Assembly (NCBI RefSeq): GCF_028993615.1
Contig: NZ_CP118632.1
Coordinates: forward strand, 3,472,001 to 3,536,000
Direction: 5' to 3'
DNA from: Herbaspirillum sp. WKF16
GTDB taxonomy: Bacteria; Pseudomonadota; Gammaproteobacteria; Burkholderiales; Burkholderiaceae_D
DNA: 64,000 nt
Below are positions 57,755 to 64,000 of the stretch, in pieces. Both the position numbers and the translations under genes were made by a program. The notes under the pieces are model-generated. The model searched no databases and was not told the origin of the DNA. It was given only the letters and a program-made list of their open reading frames with translations. Each line of letters opens with the position of its first letter. Position 1 is the first letter of the stretch.

Positions 57755-57797
57755 GATTCGCTTTGTGCATTGCAATAACCGATGTACAAAGCGAATC
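57755..57797 (+). promoter_or_regulatory. 12-bp perfect inverted repeat in the RNA helicase leader
   Basis: GATTCGCTTTGT (57755-57766) and ACAAAGCGAATC (57786-57797) are perfect complements separated by 19 nt, 275-315 nt upstream of the RhlE-type helicase gene and 75 nt after fabI. No T-run follows, so it is not an ordinary terminator. Apart from this, the 390-bp gap 57681-58070 shows only an AT-rich stretch and a T-run near 57988-57994. Confidence 0.6.
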
Positions 57798-58070
57798 GGG
57801 CGTGAAAGACGCATCTTTCCAGCCGAGCTCGCTCAAGCAGCTTCGCAAGCCTTACCTGTCACCAAGACAAGTTTTCAGTAAAAGCCCCCCGCCCCTGGCA
57901 TCGTTCGATGATGCCGTCCCGGCGCAAAGCTTTTGTGCCGAAATTTCTTTGTATTTTTCATAGTCATTTCGTCGGTTGGCGTTGCTTTTTTTCGCTCAGG
58001 CCCTTGATGCCCGACGTGCTCGCGCTCGTCTGCGGGATCGTGTCTGACGTTCACATTCACGAAAGAGATT

Positions 58071-59624
58071 ATGACTTTTGAAGCACTTGGCCTGAACCCT
58101 TCGATCATCAAAGCACTGACCGAAGCAGGCTACACCGTCCCGACCCCGGTCCAGGAACAAGCCATCCCCGCCGCCATCGGCGGCCAGGATCTGCTGGTGT
58201 CCTCGCAGACCGGCTCGGGCAAGACCGCCGCCTTCATGCTGCCGTCGCTGCACAAGCTGGCAGAACTGCCGCAAGCGCCGCAAGCAGCACGCACCCCGAA
58301 CCAGGAACGCCAGGCCAACCGCGCCCGCGGCGAACGTCCGCGCTTCACCCCGGCCCAGCCGAAGATGCTGGTGCTGACCCCGACCCGCGAACTGGCACTG
58401 CAAGTGACCACCGCCACCGACAAGTACGGCTCCTACATGCGCCGCGTGCGCGTGGTGTCGATCCTGGGCGGCATGCCTTACCCGAAGCAGATGCAACTGC
58501 TGTCGAAGAACCCTGAAATCCTGGTCGCAACCCCGGGCCGCCTGATCGACCACATGGAATCGGGCAAGATCGATTTCTCGCAACTGCAGATCCTGGTGCT
58601 GGACGAAGCCGACCGCATGCTGGACATGGGCTTCATCGACGACATCGAGAAGATCGTCGCCGCCACCCCGGCCACGCGCCAGACCATGCTGTTCTCGGCC
58701 ACGCTGGACGGCGTCGTCGGCAACATGGCCAAGCGCATCACCAACAATCCGCTGACCATCCAGATCGCCAGCTCGTCGACCCGCAATGAAAACATCATGC
58801 AGCGCGTGCACTTCGTCGACGACCTGTCGCACAAGAACCGCCTGCTGGATCACCTGCTGCGCGACACCACCATCGACCAGGCCGTGATCTTCACCGCCAC
58901 CAAGCGCGACGCCGACACCATCGCCGACCGCCTGAACATCGCCGGTTTCGCCGCCGCGGCACTGCACGGCGACATGCACCAGGGCGCGCGCAACCGCACC
59001 CTGAACAGCCTGCGCCGCGGCCAGGTCCGCATGCTGGTGGCCACCGACGTCGCCGCGCGCGGCATCGACGTGCCGGGCATCACCCACGTGTTCAACTACG
59101 ACCTGCCCAAGTTCGCCGAAGACTATGTGCACCGTATCGGCCGTACCGGCCGCGCCGGCCGCAAGGGCATCGCGATCTCGCTGGTGAACCACGCGGAAGG
59201 CATGCACGTCAAGCGCATCGAGCGCTTCACCAAGCAAAGCATTCCGGTCGACGTGGTCGAAGGCTACGAACCGAAGAAGGCGGCAGCGCCGCGCGGTCCG
59301 CGCAAGCCCAACAACTGGCGTCCGGGCGACGGCCGCAGCAACAGCGGCCCGCGCTTCGGCAACCGCGAAGGCGGCCATGGCCATCGTGAAGGCGGCTTCG
59401 GCGGCAACCGCGAAGGCGGTTTCGGCCAACGCGAAGGCGGTCACCGTGAAGGCGGCGGCCAGCGCGAAGGCGGCGGCTATGCGGGCAACCGCGACGGCCG
59501 CAGCTTCGGCGGCAACAAGCCGGCCGGCAGCGGCCCGCGTCGTGAAGGCGGCGGCGGCTACAAGGGCAACAACGGCGGCGGTTTCCGCGCCGACGGCCCG
59601 CGCCGCTCCTACGGCGATCGCTGA
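58071..59624 (+). CDS. DEAD-box ATP-dependent RNA helicase, RhlE-like
   Basis: This 517-residue RNA helicase has the full motif set: Q motif [19 protein letters not shown], Ia [14 protein letters not shown] in [35 protein letters not shown] and [13 protein letters not shown]. The C-terminal ~100 residues are a basic, Gly-rich tail of repeated REGG units that should bind RNA non-specifically. Insertions between motifs I and Ia ([18 protein letters not shown]) are typical of the RhlE group in beta-proteobacteria. Such helicases help ribosome assembly and RNA decay, often in the cold. Start ATG 58071 follows AAAGAGATT. Confidence 0.93.
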   Translation: MTFEALGLNPSIIKALTEAGYTVPTPVQEQAIPAAIGGQDLLVSSQTGSGKTAAFMLPSLHKLAELPQAPQAARTPNQERQANRARGERPRFTPAQPKMLVLTPTRELALQVTTATDKYGSYMRRVRVVSILGGMPYPKQMQLLSKNPEILVATPGRLIDHMESGKIDFSQLQILVLDEADRMLDMGFIDDIEKIVAATPATRQTMLFSATLDGVVGNMAKRITNNPLTIQIASSSTRNENIMQRVHFVDDLSHKNRLLDHLLRDTTIDQAVIFTATKRDADTIADRLNIAGFAAAALHGDMHQGARNRTLNSLRRGQVRMLVATDVAARGIDVPGITHVFNYDLPKFAEDYVHRIGRTGRAGRKGIAISLVNHAEGMHVKRIERFTKQSIPVDVVEGYEPKKAAAPRGPRKPNNWRPGDGRSNSGPRFGNREGGHGHREGGFGGNREGGFGQREGGHREGGGQREGGGYAGNRDGRSFGGNKPAGSGPRREGGGGYKGNNGGGFRADGPRRSYGDR

Positions 59625-59644
59625 TCTCCGGTTTCAGGCATCCC

Positions 59645-59672
59645 CAAAACGCTCCGAAAGGGGCGTTTTTTT
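59645..59672 (+). terminator. Rho-independent terminator of the helicase gene
   Basis: AAAACGCTCC and GGGGCGTTTT pair around GAAA and are followed by a T-run to 59672, about 20 nt after the stop codon. Confidence 0.9.
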
Positions 59673-59697
59673 CATGGCGATGCGCAAGGCCGCAAAC

Positions 59698-59727
59698 AAA
59701 AAGCCGCTTCCGGGGAAGCGGCTTTTT
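59698..59727 (-). terminator. Terminator of the pqi operon
   Basis: AAAAAGCCGCTTCC and GGAAGCGGCTTTTT form an almost loop-less palindrome, with A- and T-runs on both sides. On the minus strand it lies 28 nt after the pqiC stop. Confidence 0.88.
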
Positions 59728-59754
59728 CATGGGCGACGGCTTTACGTCAAGACA

Positions 59755-60387
59755 TCAGCCGGCGCACTTGGCGCCCTGCCCCGCCTGCAAGGCCCGCACA
59801 TTGGCGGCGATGGCGTCGGCCACATCGGCCACCGCCTTTTGCATGGCCAGCACCACATCGCCTACGGCCGCGCCGGTCACCGGGGTGACCACCGTCATGC
59901 GGCAGACGGCGCTCTTGCGGTCGTCCGAACGCGTCACGGTCCAGCCGAAGCTGGCCTGGACCTGGCCGCCGCGCACCGCGTCCAGATCGCGCAACTCGGC
60001 CGCGATGCGGTAGCTGACCTGGTCGGCCGGGCGGCCGCTGCGGGAAATGTCGATGGCGCCGAGACGGCTGGCCACGCCCGCCGCCAGCGCGTCACGCAGC
60101 TCGCTGTTGAAGGGCGAGGACCAGCGCTCCTGCTCCAGCACGTCGACCCGTGCGGCATCGCTGCGCACCACCAGCTGCGGCCGCGCCAGGCGGTCCGGCA
60201 CCGCCACCGGCATGACTTCGATGAAGGTCTGCGGCCCTTGCGCGGCTTGCGCGCCGGCGCCGGCCGGCGGCGCCGCCAGCGTGTAGAACTGGGCCGGCGG
60301 CGAGCTGCCGCAGGCGGCCAGCAGCGCCGAGGCCAGCGCGGCGACGGCCAGTGATGTCAGACGTGTTCTTTTGTTGATAGGCATCAT
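59755..60387 (-). CDS. pqiC: PqiC-type outer-membrane lipoprotein
   Basis: This 210-residue ABC-type transport auxiliary lipoprotein (PqiC/DUF330) has a signal ending LLAACGSS (lipobox Cys about residue 26), then the family start SPPAQFYTLA. It is thought to sit in the outer membrane at the end of the PqiB tube. Its start overlaps the pqiB stop (ATGA at 60387-60384). Last gene of the operon. Confidence 0.92.
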   Translation of the reverse strand: MMPINKRTRLTSLAVAALASALLAACGSSPPAQFYTLAAPPAGAGAQAAQGPQTFIEVMPVAVPDRLARPQLVVRSDAARVDVLEQERWSSPFNSELRDALAAGVASRLGAIDISRSGRPADQVSYRIAAELRDLDAVRGGQVQASFGWTVTRSDDRKSAVCRMTVVTPVTGAAVGDVVLAMQKAVADVADAIAANVRALQAGQGAKCAG

Positions 60388-62006
60388 GGCTCCTGTTTGC
60401 CGCGGATCAGCGATTCCGGGTGCTGCTGCAGATAATCGGTCAGGACGCGGATCGAGGCCGCCGCGCGCGACAGCTCCTGCATGGTCTGGCGGATGTCCTG
60501 CTGCAGCGGGGCGTCGTCGGACAGCGTGCGCTCGGCGGCGTTCAAGGTCTTGCGCGCATCCTTCATGGCCGCGCTCATCTCCGGCGCGATGTCGTTGTTG
60601 ATGCGCGCGGCGGTCTGCTCGGCCGTGCTGAGGGTCTGGTTGAGCTGCTTGACGGTGGTCTGCAGGTCGCGGCCGATCTCGTCGAACGGCACCTTGGACA
60701 GCTTGCCGGCGATCTCCGAGAGCTGGGTCTGAAGCTCATCCAGGCTGCCCGGGATGGTCGGCAGCTCCAGCGGCGTCTTGGCGACATCAATCTGCACCGG
60801 CTTGGCCTTGGGGAAGAAGTCGATCGCCACGTACAACTGGCCGGTCAGCAGGTTGCCGTTGCGCAGCTGGGCGCGCAGGCCCCGCTTGACCAGGAACTTC
60901 AGCCGCTCGGCATGCGAATAGCGCGGCGTCGCCACTTCCTGGCTGAAGCGCCGGCCCAGGCGATCCGGATAGATCTGCACCGTGACCGGCATGCGGAACT
61001 CGCCCTTGGCGCGGTCGTACTCGATGCCGATGGTCTTCACCTCGCCCAGCACCACGCCGCGGAAGTCGACCGTGGCGCCCGGCTGCAGGCCGCGCAATGA
61101 CTGGTCGAAGTACAGCAGCACGGTCTGCGGCGCGCCGTCGGGGTCCTTCATGGCCGAGGTCTCGTCTTCGGCCAGCTGGTATTCGGTGCCTTCCTTGGCC
61201 GGCGCGCTCTTCTCGTCCTCATCGCGGTCGCGGAAAGCGATGCCGCCCAGCACCACGGTCGACAGCGCCTGCGTATGCAGCTTGAAGCCGCTGGCGTTGA
61301 GTTCCATGTCGAACCCGCTGGCGTGCCAGAAGCGCGAGTTCAGCGTGATGAACTTGTCGTAGGGCGCATTGACGAAGACGCGCAGCGTCACCCCGCGGCC
61401 ATCGGCATCGAGGTCGTAGGCCATCACCTGGCCGACCTTGATGCGGCGGTAGAACACCGGGGTGCCGATGTCGAGCGAACCGAGGTCGTCGGTGTGCAGC
61501 ACGAACTGGCGACCGGAAGCGTCGCGCGTGACGATGGGCGGCTGCTCCAGGCCGACGAAGTCTTTCTTGGTCTCGCCGGAGGCGCCGGCGTCCACGCCGA
61601 TATAGGCGCCCGAGAGCAGCGTGCCCAGGCCGGAAATGCCGGAGGCGGCGATGCGCGGACGCACCACCCAGTAGCGCGTATCCTCGGCGTCGAAGCCCGA
61701 GGCTTCTTTCGTCAGCTGGATCGACACCAGCACGTGCGAGCGGTCTTCGGCCAGCTTGATGGATTGCACCTGGCCGATGTCCACATCCTTGTACTTGACC
61801 TTGGTCTTGCCCGCCTCCAGGCCCTCGGCCGAACGGAAGCTGACGGTGACGATGGGGCCGCGGTCGACCAGGATCTTGGCCACCAGCGTCAGGCCGACCA
61901 CGGCCGCGATGATGGGAATGAGCCAGACCAGCGAAGGCAGCCAGTTGCGCCGGCGCTCGCGCCTGGGCTGCAGCAGCGCCGGTTTTTCGTCGTGCGGATC
62001 AGTCAT
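60384..62006 (-). CDS. pqiB: MCE-domain intermembrane lipid transport protein PqiB
   Basis: This 540-residue protein has a cytoplasmic N-terminus, one membrane segment (about 23-43) and three MCE/MlaD domains (beginning near PIVTVSFRSAEGLEAGKTKV, then FVLHTDDLGSLDIGTPVFYR, then LLYFDQSLRGLQPGATVDFRG). A long coiled-coil C-terminus (about 415-530) follows. In E. coli, PqiB hexamers form a tube across the periplasm for lipid traffic. It overlaps pqiA (second half) and pqiC by 4 nt each. Confidence 0.95.
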   Translation of the reverse strand: MTDPHDEKPALLQPRRERRRNWLPSLVWLIPIIAAVVGLTLVAKILVDRGPIVTVSFRSAEGLEAGKTKVKYKDVDIGQVQSIKLAEDRSHVLVSIQLTKEASGFDAEDTRYWVVRPRIAASGISGLGTLLSGAYIGVDAGASGETKKDFVGLEQPPIVTRDASGRQFVLHTDDLGSLDIGTPVFYRRIKVGQVMAYDLDADGRGVTLRVFVNAPYDKFITLNSRFWHASGFDMELNASGFKLHTQALSTVVLGGIAFRDRDEDEKSAPAKEGTEYQLAEDETSAMKDPDGAPQTVLLYFDQSLRGLQPGATVDFRGVVLGEVKTIGIEYDRAKGEFRMPVTVQIYPDRLGRRFSQEVATPRYSHAERLKFLVKRGLRAQLRNGNLLTGQLYVAIDFFPKAKPVQIDVAKTPLELPTIPGSLDELQTQLSEIAGKLSKVPFDEIGRDLQTTVKQLNQTLSTAEQTAARINNDIAPEMSAAMKDARKTLNAAERTLSDDAPLQQDIRQTMQELSRAAASIRVLTDYLQQHPESLIRGKQEP

Positions 62007-62737
62007 TGGGTTCCTTCAGGTTTTTCATTGTCTTGCGCATCGGCCGGCGTCCCGGCGCGGTGCGTGCGGTCTTGGTCGTCCCAGATCAGGCGCGGATCGA
62101 AGGACAGCGAGGCCAGCATGGTCAGCACCACCACCGCGCCGAAGGCGGCGATGCCGATGCCGGCGTGGACGTCGGCGAAGCCGTGGATCTTCACCAGCCC
62201 GGTCAGCACCGAGACCACGAATACGTCCAGCATGGACCAGCGCCCGATCACCTCGATCACGCGGTACAGCTTGGCGCGCTGCGGCCGCTGCCAGCTGCTG
62301 CGCCGGCGCGCCGACAGCACCAGGACGGTCAGCGCGGCCAGCTTGAACAGCGGCACCAGGAAGCTCGCCACGAACACCACCAGCGCCAGCCCCCACTCGC
62401 CGGAAGTCCAGAAATAGATGACGCCGGAGAGGATGGTGTCGCGCTGCTCGTCGAACAGCGTGCGGGTGATCATCACCGGCATCAGGTTGGCCGGGATGTA
62501 CATGATGCAGGCCGCGATCAGCAGCGCCCAGGTGCGGTTCAGGCTGTCGATCTTGCGCACGTGCAGCGGCGCGTCGCACACGCCGCAGCGCTCGTTGGGA
62601 CGCGCATCCTCCCAGACGCTGCCGCAATGATGGCAGCCGATCACGTTCAGGTCGGCCGCATCCCGCACCTGCGCCTGCTCCGGCGCGGCCGCGCCGGCAT
62701 GGCCGCGCAGGGCGTCCGTGTGCGCGTGGGCGCTCAT
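62003..62737 (-). CDS. pqiA: PqiA-type membrane protein, C-terminal-half equivalent
   Basis: This 244-residue inner-membrane protein has a zinc-ribbon-like N-terminal part (CHHCGSVWEDARPNERCGVCDAPL, two CxxC pairs at about 35-56) and four membrane segments. E. coli PqiA is one chain of about 417 residues with two such halves; here they are two genes. It overlaps its neighbours by 4 nt on both sides. PqiA works with PqiB in envelope lipid transport. Confidence 0.93.
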   Translation of the reverse strand: MSAHAHTDALRGHAGAAAPEQAQVRDAADLNVIGCHHCGSVWEDARPNERCGVCDAPLHVRKIDSLNRTWALLIAACIMYIPANLMPVMITRTLFDEQRDTILSGVIYFWTSGEWGLALVVFVASFLVPLFKLAALTVLVLSARRRSSWQRPQRAKLYRVIEVIGRWSMLDVFVVSVLTGLVKIHGFADVHAGIGIAAFGAVVVLTMLASLSFDPRLIWDDQDRTHRAGTPADAQDNEKPEGTQ

Positions 62738-63375
62738 GCCGAGTGCTCCCTGACTTCATCGCGCAGCGCCTGCTTCTGCTCGCAGATATGCCAGATGTAG
62801 CGCGGGTTGAACGAAACCACCACCGTCAGCAGCACGGTCAGCGCGCCGAACGACCAGAGCGCCGGACCGGGAATCACCTCGGCCATGTTGGACAGCTTGA
62901 TCAGCGCCACCAGGATGCCCAGCATGAATACTTCGATCATGCCCCACGGCCGCGCCGCCTGCATCAGCCGCAGCAGCAGCACGAAGCCGGGCGGCCGCTC
63001 CAGCCGGGACGACGGCAGCAGCAGGTAGAACAGCACCAGCATCTGGATCAGCGGGAACAGCAAGGTGGTGGCCGTGACCAGCAGCGCCACCTCCGACATG
63101 CCGTCGCGCGCCAGCGCCATCACCGCACCGATCAGCGTGGTGTCGCTGGAGAGGCCCTGCAGTTCGATGGTGACGATGGGGAACACGTTGGCGATCACGA
63201 ACAGCACCAGCGCGCCGACCGTCAGCGGCAGCAGGCGTTCCAGGCGGTTGCCGGTGTCGCGGTCGAGCTCGGCATTGCAGCGCTGGCAGCGCGCGATCTC
63301 ACAGCGCCCCAGCCGGGGGCGGTGATATACGGCATCGCATTCTTCGCAAACGATGAGGTCCGGGCGTTTCTGCAT
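62734..63375 (-). CDS. pqiA: PqiA-type membrane protein, N-terminal-half equivalent
   Basis: This 213-residue protein begins with a CxxC zinc-ribbon pair (CEECDAVYHRP...CQRCNAEL, about 9-36), followed by four membrane segments and the family block around PWGMIEVFMLGILVALIKL. It is the first gene of the operon pqiA-pqiA-pqiB-pqiC. Start ATG 63375. The split form is common in beta-proteobacteria and is not a recent frameshift, because both genes have intact starts and 4-nt overlaps. Confidence 0.93.
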   Translation of the reverse strand: MQKRPDLIVCEECDAVYHRPRLGRCEIARCQRCNAELDRDTGNRLERLLPLTVGALVLFVIANVFPIVTIELQGLSSDTTLIGAVMALARDGMSEVALLVTATTLLFPLIQMLVLFYLLLPSSRLERPPGFVLLLRLMQAARPWGMIEVFMLGILVALIKLSNMAEVIPGPALWSFGALTVLLTVVVSFNPRYIWHICEQKQALRDEVREHSA

Positions 63376-64000
63376 GGATGAACGGTTCTGCTTTCCGGCT
63401 ATTGTTATTGGCGCCGAAGCGGCCAGGCCGCGCGGGCGATATTGCAGCGCTTCATTTTGAGCGAAATCGGCGCATCGCGTTCAATGATTGCAAGGATTCC
63501 GGCCAATTGGCGCCAATGAAGGGCCGGGAATTAATGACTGAACGGTAAATTAGCTGACGATTCTAACAACAAACATATTGCAGGACGGAACGCATTTGCG
63601 CTTGTAAAGAAGATAGCGCTTGACAAGCCAAGCGGCAATCTTCTAAAGTCATCGAATGACTTCCGCAGCACAATTCTTCCTACTACTGAACAGCGCCGGC
63701 GCCCTGCTAGCGTTGCTACCAGTGTCGCTACTACCCGCCTCGCGTTAATCGACGTCGTGGCCGGTTTGCCGAAAGTCCGCTGAATCCACGCGCGCCGGCA
63801 AGCAAAAAAATATCCGCAGTCCCCTGGCAGTACCAATCCCGCAGCGACGCGCACATACGCCGTCGCAGCAAGAACAAGCGAAACCCGCGAAGCCATCATG
63901 CACTCCAAGCCGATGACAATCCGCAGACAGCACGCCCCGCGCGGCGCGCAGGGAGACCTCCCGCTTCTGGCTCTATGACGGGTTGCCTGGCCACGCGCAC
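63376..64000. other. Right-end stretch without a convincing gene
   Basis: Beyond the pqi promoter region I see no coding sequence that I can support. A 125-codon minus-strand frame (63531-63908) has low-complexity, protein-unlike composition and no ribosome binding site. A 12-bp palindrome ATTGGCGCCAAT lies at 63506-63517. The stretch may be a degraded gene or the control region of a gene starting beyond the window. Confidence 0.5.

Noticed and set aside
62003..62737. Frameshift splitting a single pqiA gene
   Set aside because: Both halves have complete starts, zinc-ribbon motifs and ATGA overlaps; the two-gene form looks stable rather than mutated.
63531..63908. 125-codon minus-strand frame near the right end
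   Set aside because: It has no ribosome binding site, no recognisable domain and unusual composition.

Overview
The window is GC-rich, densely coded chromosome of a betaproteobacterium. Gene content and order (dnaQ-rnhA-methyltransferase-gloB-mltD, yejABEF followed by fabI, a pqi operon with PqiA split in two, TctDE-type two-component systems, many NMT1-type binding proteins) fit Oxalobacteraceae, most likely Herbaspirillum. That assignment is inferred from content; no 16S gene or marker comparison was available.

Left part (1-10.6 kb): an AT-richer edge with a truncated small membrane-anchored protein; a type I secretion ABC transporter and HlyD adaptor pair; pyrF; a lemA-TPM-TPM operon; dacB (PBP4); and a MASE2-GGDEF diguanylate cyclase. 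From 10.7 to 14.8 kb lies a magnesium-transport locus: an MgtA-type P-type ATPase behind an unusually long 5' leader with candidate upstream peptides, and divergent to it a 60-residue membrane protein with an excellent ribosome binding site and its own terminator. From 14.9 to 25.1 kb are signalling genes: a hybrid kinase-CheR-CheB-kinase operon, a DUF1345 protein, a small lipoprotein operon and a two-component system. From 25.3 to 29.9 kb come a Fur-box-preceded siderophore receptor with its PiuC/YbiX partner and an MdtD-like exporter.

Middle part (30-44.6 kb): a TauABC/SsuABC-like importer with two tandem paralogous binding proteins, a divergent TctDE-type regulator pair, and a catabolic cluster with a LysR regulator. 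The cluster holds a two-subunit ThDP decarboxylase resembling sulfopyruvate decarboxylase ComDE, an orphan amino-acid-type binding protein, two aldehyde dehydrogenases and a reductase close to YihU (3-sulfolactaldehyde reductase). Read together these suggest uptake and breakdown of a C3 sulfonate or a similar C3 acid. This is the most interesting metabolic hypothesis in the window. Palindromic repeats (BIME-like) sit between these genes.

Right part (44.6-64 kb): an AbiEii-type toxin with an XRE antitoxin and a perfect operator palindrome; tRNA-Val(CAC); the dnaQ/rnhA/gloB/mltD housekeeping block; the yejABEF peptide importer; fabI; an RhlE-type RNA helicase with a strong inverted repeat in its leader; and the pqiA-pqiA-pqiB-pqiC lipid-transport operon. 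The last 0.6 kb shows no convincing gene. No CRISPR array, rRNA, complete insertion sequence or prophage was seen.
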